Part shown: positions 34,252-44,600 of the stretch, in pieces
How the letters are laid out: each line of letters begins with the position of its first letter
Position numbering within the stretch: the stretch's first letter is position 1
Origin: Verticillium longisporum
Lineage: Eukaryota; Ascomycota; Sordariomycetes; Glomerellales; Plectosphaerellaceae
NCBI GenBank assembly: GCA_019188255.1
Contig: JAETXT010000003.1
Coordinates: 3,720,001-3,784,000, forward strand
DNA length: 64,000 nucleotides
Reading direction: 5' to 3'
The notes under the pieces: model-generated
The model's database searches: none
What the model saw: only the letters and a program-made list of their open reading frames with translations
What the model was told of the DNA's origin: nothing
Translations under genes and position numbers: made by a program

Positions 34252-35913
34252 CTACAATTTTATGAACACGTCATAGCTATCCAACGCGACAGCCACGGCC
34301 GTCAGGGTCCCGCTGTACGCGATGAGGATGGCCATGGTCGCCACGGGGCCGACGTGCAGCGTGGGGACCGTCATGTTGACGAGCCCCGTCAGCAGGTTGG
34401 CCAGCAGGAACAGGGCGAGGCCGTTGCGGTTGTAGGCCCTGATGACGCGGCTCGTGGCCGTGAGGTAGGCGTCGCGCTCCGTCTTTGCGTCGGTGGCGTG
34501 GTAGAAGGCCGGGAAGAAGAGCGTGTCGACGAGGCAGTAGAAGAGGATCTGGCCCGAGTTGAAGGCGGCGACCCACAGGACGTAGGGCAGGTTGGCGAGA
34601 CGGCGGGAGACGTCGAGGCCGTCGCCCCAGGTGTAGCTCGTCGCGAGGAAGTAGAGGGCGGTCCAGACGGCGGTCCAGACGGCCATGGTCAGGAGGAGGG
34701 TGGTGCGCTGGGTGGCGGGGTCGGAGGTGCTGCGGGGGTTGATGGTGCGGGGCAGGGTGTACATGCCCGTGTCCTGGCCGGCGAGGAAGATGGCGAGGTA
34801 GCCGACGAAGGAGAAGACGCCCTCGCGGTTGGCGGAGAGGAGGCCGTCGCGCGGCGCCGTCAGGATGTAGGCCTTGAGCGGCGTGCTCTCGAGGACGACC
34901 TGGTAGAGGACGGCGAGGAGCAGGGCGAGGGCGGCGTAGCTGGGGACGACGCGCAGGGCGGACTGGAAGATGGCGACAAAGGGCGGCAGGAAGCCGAGGG
35001 TGAAGAAGAAGTTCCAGTGGTCGCCGTACTCGGACACGTGTTCGGTGGAGTCGAGGCCCCTGACGCTGAGCAGGCGCTTGAAGGCGAGCGCGAGGAGCGG
35101 CAGCGAGTGGCGCATCGAGGTCAGCAGCCGGGCGGCCAGCGGCGTCGAACGGCTGGCGGCGCGCTCCTTGAGGACGGGGCGAGCGGCGACGACGCCGGCG
35201 GAGAAGACAATGCGCCGACGCCCATGTCCATGAGCGAGGTGCCCCAGGTCTCGACTTTGGCGAAGCGGCGGGGGAAGAGCCGGAAGTCGACGGCAAGGAT
35301 GGCGAGGCAGGTGACGATGAGCATGCCGCCACGGTAGTTGGTCAGAAAGGGCTTGACGGAGAGTACGGAGAGCGGGCCGGACGCCGCATCCGAGGGGCGG
35401 GAGACCGGTTTGACGGCATTCTGGGACGGGACCAGGGGTTTTCGGCGCGGCTGCGATCGAGGGAGAAGGTAGAAGAGGAGAGCAGGGCCCAGGAGGAGAG
35501 CCCAGAGGAGGAAGGGCGTGTTGGCGTAGAGGGTTATAGAGAGGAGGAGGACGCCGACGTTGAGGAGGTAGTCGACGAGGAGGGTCAGGGGTGTGTCGGA
35601 TTTGAAGAAGGACTGGCGGGTCTGGAGGACGGCCCAGAGGAGGCAGGCGACCTGCGTGGTGTCAGTGTTGGCTCTCGGTGCAATCCGAATGCCGTTGCAG
35701 GTGCAGGGGCAGGGAGAGATGAGGGGTCTATGGAGAGAGGCAAGTTGAAGGCGAGGAGGGGGGCGAAGAGACAGAGGCGCGCCACGAAAGAGGGTACAAA
35801 GAACATACGGGCGCAACACCAATTACGTAGTTGACCTCGCCGGCAGGACCACCTGAAAGATTGGATACGAAGTCTTCTTTGAGTTTCTTGTAGCTTGCGT
35901 CGGAGCCAGCCAT
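34252..35913 (-). CDS. GWT1: GPI-anchored wall transfer protein 1 (inositol acyltransferase), frame broken near 35210
   Basis: Gwt1 (PIG-W in animals) is a multispanning ER enzyme that acylates the inositol of GlcN-PI in GPI-anchor synthesis. It is the target of the antifungal manogepix. Exons (minus) are 35913-35809 and 35651-34252. The 157-base intron has GTATGT and CAG ends and joins IGVAP to [13 protein letters not shown]. The N-terminus [15 protein letters not shown], the motif [11 protein letters not shown] and the highly conserved [20 protein letters not shown] are all present, followed by many hydrophobic helices to the C-terminus. The frame shifts near 35209-35211, straight after TSLMDMGVG. 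One missing base would restore [12 protein letters not shown] and about 501 residues, the normal length. Because this gene is essential in the fungi studied and both flanks are conserved, a sequencing error is the likely cause. A GAT/GGT repeat (35961-35991) lies just upstream. Confidence 0.95.
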
Positions 35914-38055
35914 GTTGGCGGTGGGTTGGGAGGTCCGTTCTTAGTTTGCTTTAGTGGTTGTGATGATGATGATGGTGGTGGTGGTGGTGGTAATGGTGCT
36001 CTAAGAGGCTCGAAACATGGCGTTCAGAGAGAGGGATCGTGACGTTTGCGAACGAAGGTTTCGACTATGATTTGATGCCGAATCAATAAAGAAGGTGAGG
36101 CCAGCTGTCACATAGGCAGATGACAGGCTGGGCTATGTCGAAGAGGGGAATGATTCCCAGCGTTGAAGCTCAAATCAGGAGGGAAAGGCTGTAGTGTAGC
36201 TCGCTACTGACATGTGTAGATTGACACGTTGGGTGGTTTGCCCCAGGCGCCTGCCGCAAGCTCCGTCGAAAGCTACCCGTCCACAGCCAATGAGTAGGCG
36301 TCCTTTGACCACGTACAGGGATGCGTCTTCGAGCTTGACGGTTGCTCGAAGAGGAAGAGGCTACTACTCTTCAGCCACAGCTCCATGGCATGTGGCCCTG
36401 CCCCAGCCACACGGAACGCGGAACGCGGATCGCACAATTGCCCGTCGCCAATCGACAGACTATCGAATGGCATGGGTCAAGTCCACCCCAACACTACCAC
36501 CAACGAGACCAAAGCAAGGGAAATTTGCATCATCATTCCTTTGCTTCTCAGGTGCAATTATTATCGAGCATGAATTATACATCAATAGTATGCGATCGTC
36601 ATATCGGTTACCATCATTATCGATGCTCTGCTCCACCTCAGAGCACCTTGGGAACTGCAGCACCCACACACACACGCCCCCGTCTTGTGACCGGAATCGA
36701 TCTTCAGCCAGCCGTTGATTTGGATGGCCGTTCGCGGCCCTGATCGACGGACATCGACAATCGCCCTTCAGCGACCATCGGCTTTTTCTTCTCGATGTGC
36801 TAGCAGAAAACTGGGTGGGTGGGCTCCCTGCAGACACACCAGACGCCAGACGCCAGACACCAGTCGTCAGAAGGACGGACTCACGGCCTACACGACCTTC
36901 TTTTTCTTTGTTCTCCCTGGCGTCCCCTCTCGACAGCTCGACAGGCATTCCTGGTGGCCGCCGCCCCCGCCTGCTCCTACTTCTGCCCATATCAATTCCT
37001 TTGTTCTCTGCCACCATCAAGTAGCCAAGGCAGCCAATGCAGCCAATGGAAGCCAAGCGTTGCCAGCAACTCCAGACAACCTCGCCGTCTGACCGCAACC
37101 GCAACCGCCTCTCCTTTGTCACGTCAGAGTTGACGACAACAGCAGCATGCCGGCCCCCGGCGGGTGGGAGGGGCCCCTTTCTCTTGGCTCGGCCCTTTGG
37201 TCCAAGGCACCTCAAGTCTCACCCTTCTTTTCTGCCCGACTTGTTCTTTGAGCCTTTGACGCCGCCAGGCTTGCCAGCGCACCAGCCGCCCTGGGCCTGT
37301 CCTTTCATTTCCACCATCCCCGGCACTGCAATGTGGTTTGTGGATCGTGCTAGAGAAAGGATCTGTCCACCTTGTGCCCGGCCACCCTCGTCATTCTAGT
37401 CGTCGTCGTCGTAGTGGCGGCGGCCGACACGGAAGTCGAGCTGGTCGTAGTGGTGGTGCCGGGCAGGAACGTTTCTGCTCTGGTTGTTTTGGCTTCTTCT
37501 GGCTTTGGCTCTGGCGCCGACTCTGACTCTCTCGCTCTCCGCCTCTTCCTTTGGCTCTACTCTGCCCGCCCTCTACCTGAAGACGACACGAGACGATTTG
37601 AGACGGACCCGGGTAGTTCTGACTAGCACCACGGAGCGACCACTGCCACTAGCCCACGATCGAGCCGGGAAGGCCTGCGTCAACAGAAGAAAGGATCCTG
37701 TTACATGATATACTTGGTCTCGCGCGACCCAGCTCACTTCCGGTGCCTCTCCCTCCCTTTTCTCAGCCAGCAGGCATACTCTTTTCAATTTGCCTCCTCT
37801 TGCTTCCTCCTTTCCTATTTCGGCGCCCCTACATCTAACCCTCACGCCCGCCTGAAGGAACAGTCTCGCTCCAAGCCACCATTCCACACATTCCTCCACA
37901 ACCCCTTTCCCCCCCCCCTGACCCTTATTAAGCCACTGCATGGAATAATACCATCATCTTCTGCTACTGCTATTCCTGCCTCTTTCCTCAACCGCCCGCT
38001 GCTCGCGTTCACACAATATTACCTTTTGGTATTCATTCTTCATCATCGGCCCAGC
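35914..38055. other. Divergent promoter region between GWT1 and the BTB-like gene
   Basis: About 2.1 kb without a recognisable gene. A GAT/GGT triplet repeat occupies 35961-35991. From about 36.9 kb the + strand becomes CT-rich, as expected for the leader of the + strand gene starting at 38056. The frame is open in-phase from 37705, but this part is Phe/Leu/Pro-rich and reads as leader. Confidence 0.5.
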
Positions 38056-39349
38056 ATGGCGACAACTCCCATGGATACTCGACCCCGTCCTACCCTGACA
38101 CCATTATGGACTCCTCACTATAGCCTTGATGGCACGCCTCGCTCGCCGCTCACGATTCCAGGCCACAGCCACATCTACTCTCCCGCCCCGAGGTCGCCCA
38201 AGACTCTGCCAACCCCCGTCTATCCCACTGGATCTCACGATGGCCTCATGAGACAACATGAGCGAGCCATGGTGGATCGGTTCGACCAACGGCTTAGACA
38301 GGACAAACAGAAGGGCGAGCCGTCTCCGCCAGGTTCTGCTTGTGTATCAAGGCCTCTCTCTCCCATTACGGAGGGCCTTCTGCCCCCCAGAGATATCTCC
38401 TCGGCCTCGGCGTCACCACTGCCCAGTGCTCGACGGACCTTTCCACAGCCTCCCACACCAGCTTCACCGGGAAGCACATTTCCTCGTCGACAGACCCTCG
38501 TGGCAGAAACTCGGTCCATGCTTCTAGCTGGCCTCTCGGACGATGGTGACCGCAGACAATCCGTTCCGTTCAACGCACGCCGAGCATCCAAAGTCACGCA
38601 ACCAGTTTCCCTAGAGGGCCTTCGAGCATGGGGTCACGTCTACTATGGCGACGCAAAGAATGCCGACGTCTTTGTTAATGCGGTAGCTCTTCGCCGGACA
38701 TCAGATGCCAGCACTGCCTCAGAACACTCCAACACGGATGAGACGCCTCAGCACTCGCCCAACCCGGGCCAGCAACCTCGCCGCCACTCGGTTGTCCGAG
38801 CACGCGTGCGCCCTCGCAATATTGACAGGAAGCCGTTCCTCATCCAGCGCGAGTTTGACCTGACTGAGCTGCGATCTACCATCTCAGAGCCCTTGCGAAC
38901 GCCATCTACGCCAGGTTTCCGCCGTGCGTCCCAAGCAGAGCTGTCGAACCCAGCCCACCGGCGAACACTCACCACGGCTGGGCGACGCGCATCAACCATT
39001 TCCCGACATGGACTGCAATCCCCTACAGAAGGCAACTTCCCAATTTCCATCCGGGAATCTCGAGCACTCCGTGCCTCCAGCACAGCAGTTCCCGTTCGTG
39101 AGTTACGCCCACTTTTCGTTTTCAAGCATCAAGTGCTAATGCATCCCAGACCTCGAGTATGCTCGCGCACATCTTCCCGTGCTCGCCGCCCTCATTGTCT
39201 CTGGCCATGTTCGTGAAGGCGACGTGATCGATCTTCCGCTTCCACAACCGGAAGCCTGGACCAACACGGTGGCTTACGTCTACACCGGCCAGGGCGAACT
39301 GACTGATGCCATCCGAGAGAACATTCTCCACTTGGCTGGCAAAGTCTGA
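38056..39349 (+). CDS. Conserved fungal protein, disordered Ser/Pro-rich N-terminus with a BTB/POZ-like C-terminal piece
   Basis: The function is unknown. Exons are 38056-39097 and 39150-39349, 413 residues. The N-terminal 345 or so residues are rich in Ser, Pro, Thr and Arg, with many SP/TP sites (RSPKTLPTP, RPLSPI, PQPPTPASP), suggesting a phosphorylated, mostly unstructured region. A more ordered part reads SLEGLRAWGHVYYGDAKNADVFVNAVAL. The short second exon encodes LEYARAHLPVLAALIVSGHVR, DLPLPQPEAWTNTVAYVYTG and a final ENILHLAGKV. The leucine-rich helix followed by W-x5-YVYTG resembles the C-terminal half of a BTB fold. The intron is supported by the GTGAGT donor and a GTGCTAAT branch. 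The start at 38056 was chosen because the in-frame sequence upstream resembles CT-rich leader. A regulatory adaptor is possible, but nothing in the sequence proves it. Confidence 0.75.
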
Positions 39350-40290
39350 ATCTGCTGCAGTTCACGAGTCTGACGAATTACGATTATTATCTCCACCTGG
39401 CATTCCCGCGGCCTCGAACCCGCGGCTTCAAAAACCGGGAGAACATGACATGTTCCTCAACATGGTTTCGCCACCTTTCTTCCTTCCTCTCTTTGCCAGT
39501 CACACTGTCGTATGCCAAGTATGGTTGCGCTGATCATCATCCGAACTTGCGTATTCTCTTCTTTGTCCTACTCATGGCATGACTCCAGGAACCTAGTAAA
39601 CCAGATGCAAGCGAGCTGAGATGGTCCGAGGGAGCGAACATGGGCATTCTAGCTTCTCAACGTCTTCGGACGAGATAGGAAACCTTAATACCACCGGGCG
39701 GGGTTTTCAATCCCCTGCCCTTTCACGATGACCTCTATCTGTTCCCCAGTGTCTTCCGCAAACAGAAGGGTCAGCATAACGGTTCGCCTCCTTCCCCTCC
39801 GTCTCCGCGCTGCTATGTCTCGCTTCTTACCCCACATGAACAAGCCATCTTCGCGAACAAGCGAAGCGCCCCATCCTTTCGTTCGATGCGATGATGGGCC
39901 CCTCCCCATCGTGAAGCTTTCAAACTAGGGCGGATCGACGCGCTGCGATTGCGTTGAAGCTCATTGGTCATGCTTAGACACCTGCCACTACGACGGAAGC
40001 TAGTCACGCTGATGGAGGGGGGCCTACTCTTTCTTCTCTCGTTTTCTATATCCCAGTACTACCGAAAACGGGCGACGCCGGAGACGGACGCGGGATGGCT
40101 TGGACGTGTCTCGGATTTTAATGGAGCTGCGCAGCGGGAGGATGGTGACGTGCGCTGATCGCTAAGCCGTTCGCGGCGTCGACGACGGACGCAATGTCTC
40201 GCCAAGAGGTCGCTGGCGGCGGTTCGGAGCCGAAGGAGGAGCGTTGAGTTTTGGCGGCGGCCTTTTGCCTTCTTGGTCCTTGGTCATCAT

Positions 40291-40313
40291 GTGTGCGTGT
40301 GTGTGTGTGTGTC
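40291..40313. repeat. GT dinucleotide microsatellite
   Basis: About ten GT units with one interruption, in non-coding sequence. Confidence 0.8.
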
Positions 40314-41483
40314 TATCTCTGTGGGGCCTATACGATGTGGGATGCAGGTTCCCGGTGGCGCTTGTCATGAGCGGGCTCTAGGATGAGGTGACAGGTAGGA
40401 AAAGCCCACGCGCGCGCCGGCTTTGGCATGGAGTCGCTGAAGAAGACAACGGGACTGAGGCGGTGGGCTCACGGTTCTCTTGGCCTTGCCTTCCGGCTCT
40501 CGCTGTCGGGGAGGGTCGGTGGCATGAGGAGAAGGAACGGTGGCCGGTTTCATCTGAAGGTTCTCCTGGCCGGGGGCGTTTGTGGAATGTTGATGGCTTG
40601 AAGAGGCGCAATGGGCACGCGGACCGCTTCGGGATGCCATGAGAGCGAAGAAGAAACCCCAACATTCCATAGCCCCTGTTCCCTCGTGCCTCGTCGCGTT
40701 CGCCGCACTGCAGTGTCCCCCTCCCCTGGATGTCTCGTGGCATAGTGTTTTCCTCACCACGAACGACCGCCGGAGACCCTTGGATCGTCCGGCACGAAAA
40801 ATTCCCTCCCATCGGATGAGGGGAGCCATCGATTTGCAGTGCTCGCCTCGCGCGCCTGCTGCCGAAGGTGTCTTAGCCGACGATCCACCACATTCCTGAC
40901 TCCTCTTCTCGAGGCCCTCATGAGTCGGGGGGGGGGGGGCACGTCACTCTCCACATGGTTGTCTCGTACAAGAAAGAAAACCAGACGGCAGCGCCACAGC
41001 TAGCTTCGCCCTGTTGAGGCCGGAAATGTCCTAGTTGTGGCTTGAAGCTGAGTGAGGGACCAGAAGTGACGACATAATAAACGGTGCGGCTCGACAGGCA
41101 CATCGGTTAGCCGATGGGGGGGGGCGGATGAGGATGGAGGGGTGGTCTAGGCCGTGTTCCACGGTCGTTTTCTTTGAAGTTTGCGCATCGTGATATAGGT
41201 AGCAATCGCCAATCTTGGCTTCTCCGTCAGTGTTTTCGATTTTTTATGCTTGATGGAGGTGGAGATGGTTCGTCTATCTTGTCTCAGACGCGATGGTGAG
41301 CCGACTTTTTTTTCTCTCTCCCTTCAATTCTGACAAGTCATGGGAAACCTGACCAACGCTTAGGGGCGTTAGGCGAAAAGTCAGGGGCAGAGTTGCATGT
41401 CCGCGAGGTGGTGTCGCATGCAAAAAAGTCTTGCCCAGATATGGCAGCAACTCGTCGCCTGCCAGAGCATTGTAGTCAAAATA

Positions 41484-41489
41484 ACAAAA
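41484..41489 (-). terminator. Pol III T-tract terminator of the 5S gene
   Basis: Read on the minus strand, a run of five T directly follows the 3' end of the 5S RNA, the usual RNA polymerase III stop signal. Confidence 0.7.
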
Positions 41490-41608
41490 ACATACAACAC
41501 CAGGAATTCGCTGGTGGTCACCCACCCAACTACTGATCCGGCCCTTATTGGCTTATTTAGGGGAGAGCGGACGGGATCCCAAGTTTTCCAATAGGTATGG
41601 TCGTATGT
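41490..41608 (-). rRNA. 5S ribosomal RNA (dispersed gene, divergent subtype)
   Basis: The minus strand begins ACATACGACCATA and ends GTTGTATGT, 119 bases, with the universal internal segments CCCGTCCGCTC and AGTAGTTGGGTGGGTGACC, and GCGAAT near the 3' end. Helix I pairs fully. Helix II reads CCTATTGG with CCAATAAGG (one bulged A), and helix III GGGA with TCCC. These differ from the commonest fungal 5S sequence as I recall it but keep pairing. A TTTTT Pol III terminator follows directly. Single 5S genes scattered among protein genes are normal in filamentous ascomycetes. The maintained pairing argues for function rather than decay. Confidence 0.92.
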
Positions 41609-44600
41609 GCTGGATTTGGTTGCTGTTGCAGATGATAATGGTAAAAATGCACAACAGGGTCTCAGGGTACGGGGACCAGCGCGTGGCTTGAGACAGCGCA
41701 TGGGATGTTCAGAGTAGGAATAGGAACCTGAAACCAGTCAACGAAATCTTATTATGGTCGACTCATTGCGTCAAAAGCTCGGATATCAGCTGTCTGAACT
41801 TGTGGTGTCTGTCATAAAATCATCACCACCCAAGGTAGAGAGATCCCTCTGTCCCTCCACCAGCTACGATCAACATGAGAGCGGGAAACGACAGCATGTT
41901 TCCCGCCTACTTTGACATGCTTGCATACCATCAGGCACTCGAAGTCTGTCTCCCGTGTTACACAGGAACGCCCGCCGGAGCAAGGGGCCGCATCGGGGCA
42001 CAGATATGTGAGTGGGCGCGTCTCACGGGCATTTATTCCCATCCTGCCGAGACTGCACTGCATCAGTGACGACGGCTGGATCAACCACGGAAAGATACGG
42101 GTGTGCTGCCGCCACCCACCAGCAGGGTGAGATCTAGTGTTTGAGAAGTGACTGTGGTGGTGCCGAGATCGACACGCCAGCCCACCCCGTATCAGCGAGT
42201 TGACGGCCGCTCGCCGGCCCCGTTTTGCTCCGTCGTGTCCGAGGTTCACGGCACGAGCGAACGGACCGTGTCCGACAGAGGCTGGTTCCGGGAGGCGACG
42301 GGCCGCCTGACGTTGACGCCGTCTGGTCCCCCTGAGATGTCCCGTCAAACTCAATCTTTCGGATCCCGGTTGGCAAATTGCCGTCCCTCCTGGCCGGAAC
42401 ATACCATAGAACGCACACAAACTTCAATGGTCGCCTTTCGCAAGACGCACGTCTCAACCTTGATGTCATCCATGTCCATGTCCCGGTATATGGCTTGCGT
42501 CGCAAAAGTGTATTGTAGTCCTGCACCCTCCTCTTAACGGTCCGATACCGTTTTTCTCGGGCATACGGACAGCATGAAAGCCGCCTACGTGTCGGGCGCG
42601 ACGTCCCCAAAGAGCAGCCAAAGACGCGCAGTTCTGTCTCTCTGCATCTCCGTGATGCCATGGCCGTCATGCCGCCCACCCCCCTTCCCCTCCTCAATCC
42701 TGCACTTGACATGTGATGGCTCACACAAAAATAGAGAGAGGACCCAAAAACGCAAGGCAGGCCACCACACTCGTCGCAGCCCCCGAATGCGGGCTGCTCC
42801 CTCCGGGTCGGACGAGACTGAGAACAAACACACATACGTCGCAGAAATAGAAGCAAAAGCCCAGACTTGGAGAGCGACAAGCCCGAACGGCCGCACCCCC
42901 CCGCGCGAAGCACCCATCCCCATCCTCACCCTCATGCCCTTTCCCCCCTCGTCCTTGTTCCCTGGCCCCCCCGCCTCCCGCCTCCGAAACCGACGAGGCA
43001 CATACTGCACGTCTGCGGTGCTCGTACGAACGAACCATACAGGAATGGCCCGCCCTATTCGCTGCCTGCTGGCTGGCTCCACGAACGAAAAAAAAAAAAA
43101 AGTAAAAGTGCACACGCAAGATGACAGCAACGACGCCGCAACAAGCAGCAGCACTACTACCAACCCCCCTTCCCCTCCCCTCCATCCAGGCGTGCGCGCC
43201 CCCCAGTATGCTCGATGCAAGCAATCGCTGCGTCATGCACGCTCAGACGTGGGCTACCTTGCTGCTGTGCGATTGTATCGGCACTCCCTCCCCCCCGCCC
43301 GCCGTCCTGGCCCCCTTTCAGAAGCGCAGCTTGCTCTAGCGTCGCTCACTGAGTGGGGGGGGGGGGGGAGAAGCAGAAGTACAGTAGAGAGAGGGGTGGG
43401 CGGGGAGTAAAGCTGCCAGTCGCTAGTATAGACGAGACGAACTTGCAGGCGGCAGCACTGTACAGATGAGAAACGAAGGCAGTCCGTACGCATAGTCAAA
43501 AGACCGCAAGCCGAGAGCCCCAAGAATGAAGATCGGACCCCACAGAGAGCCTGAGACCCAAAACATTTGCGACTTGAAAACTTCCATTTCATCATCCAGG
43601 CAACAAGAATGAAGCTCCCGCGCATATTCACAAATAACCCAGCCCCCCGCTCTCGGCGCGGAGGCAGCGCTGCGCGTCATGAATCGGGCTTTTCCATCAT
43701 ATGTGGGACGGGAAACCAGGAGAGGCGACGATCAGGGCCGCCAACGGACCTCATTGCGTTTTCGATTTTTTTTTTACTTTCGGCGGGCGGCGCGGGCGAA
43801 ACGGAAAGGCAAAGTGACGGGCGGGATTGAACAAGTAGAGTTTCCCGTGTATGACGTTGCCAGTGTGCACGCGTGTGCGTGAACAATAGCGCGGGCCAGG
43901 CCGTTTTGGCTTGTTCTTTCTTGTTGTTATTTGCCGCCAACTATAGCGAGAGGCTGCTCCGACAGCCGAAATCTCGCCATGGCGGACGAAAGAAAACGGC
44001 GACGGCGTGTGAGCTAGCAGAAAATCCTGGGACTACCTCGGAGCGGACGTAATGGTGCCATTTTCGCTGCGGCTCAATCATGTACGTGTGAGGTGTATTG
44101 TTGGATTTCAAACCTAGAAAGCCGTCCGAAAACGGGGAGCGCCAGGGGGGTAGAGGCCCACGTAGGCAAGGTGGTTAGTTTGTCTGCGTTGGCGGACGGG
44201 TTTATTGTTTTGCGTTTTCGCTATCGTGCCATTCGTTCCTGTCCTTGGAATATGCTCTCATGTGCATGGGAGAAGGAGACCTGTAGAGACCCAGCAGGGT
44301 CCTGTTATTGAAACCTTGAAAACGGAGAAACACTGGAGAAGAAACTGCGACGTCAGGGATCGCCCGTCCGCCAAGGCGAACGGAAGGGGAGGTGGGTGGG
44401 AGGCACGGAATTGGCGTTCTAGGCCGGTCCAGGACCTGTCGGCTCTTCGGGGCGTGGCCAGCTCTTCGGCTCGCTTCTCCGGGGGGCGGGACATTACGGC
44501 GAGCGACGACGAGCGACAAGGAGATGCGGCGCGTTCAAGCAGTGTCACCTAACGCTGTGCCGTCAGTGGTTCGTGTGCTTACTGCCAAGGGGGGGTGCCG

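Larger units (their letters stand above)
39350..41489. other. Intergenic region, no gene recognised
   Basis: Downstream of the BTB-like gene. Open stretches on the minus strand at 40.4-40.8 kb are Ser/Arg/Pro-rich and unrecognisable. A GT dinucleotide repeat lies at 40291-40313 and a long G run near 40927-40939. Confidence 0.5.

Noticed and set aside
34153..35337. 394-codon open frame on the + strand
   Set aside because: It lies antisense to GWT1 exon 2. Its Gly/Glu/Val-rich composition is the complement of Leu/Ala-rich membrane-protein codons.
37705..38055. In-frame N-terminal extension of the BTB-like protein
   Set aside because: The + strand here is a CT-rich leader. The Phe/Leu/Pro-rich translation is typical of leader DNA, and MATTPMDTRP is a natural start.
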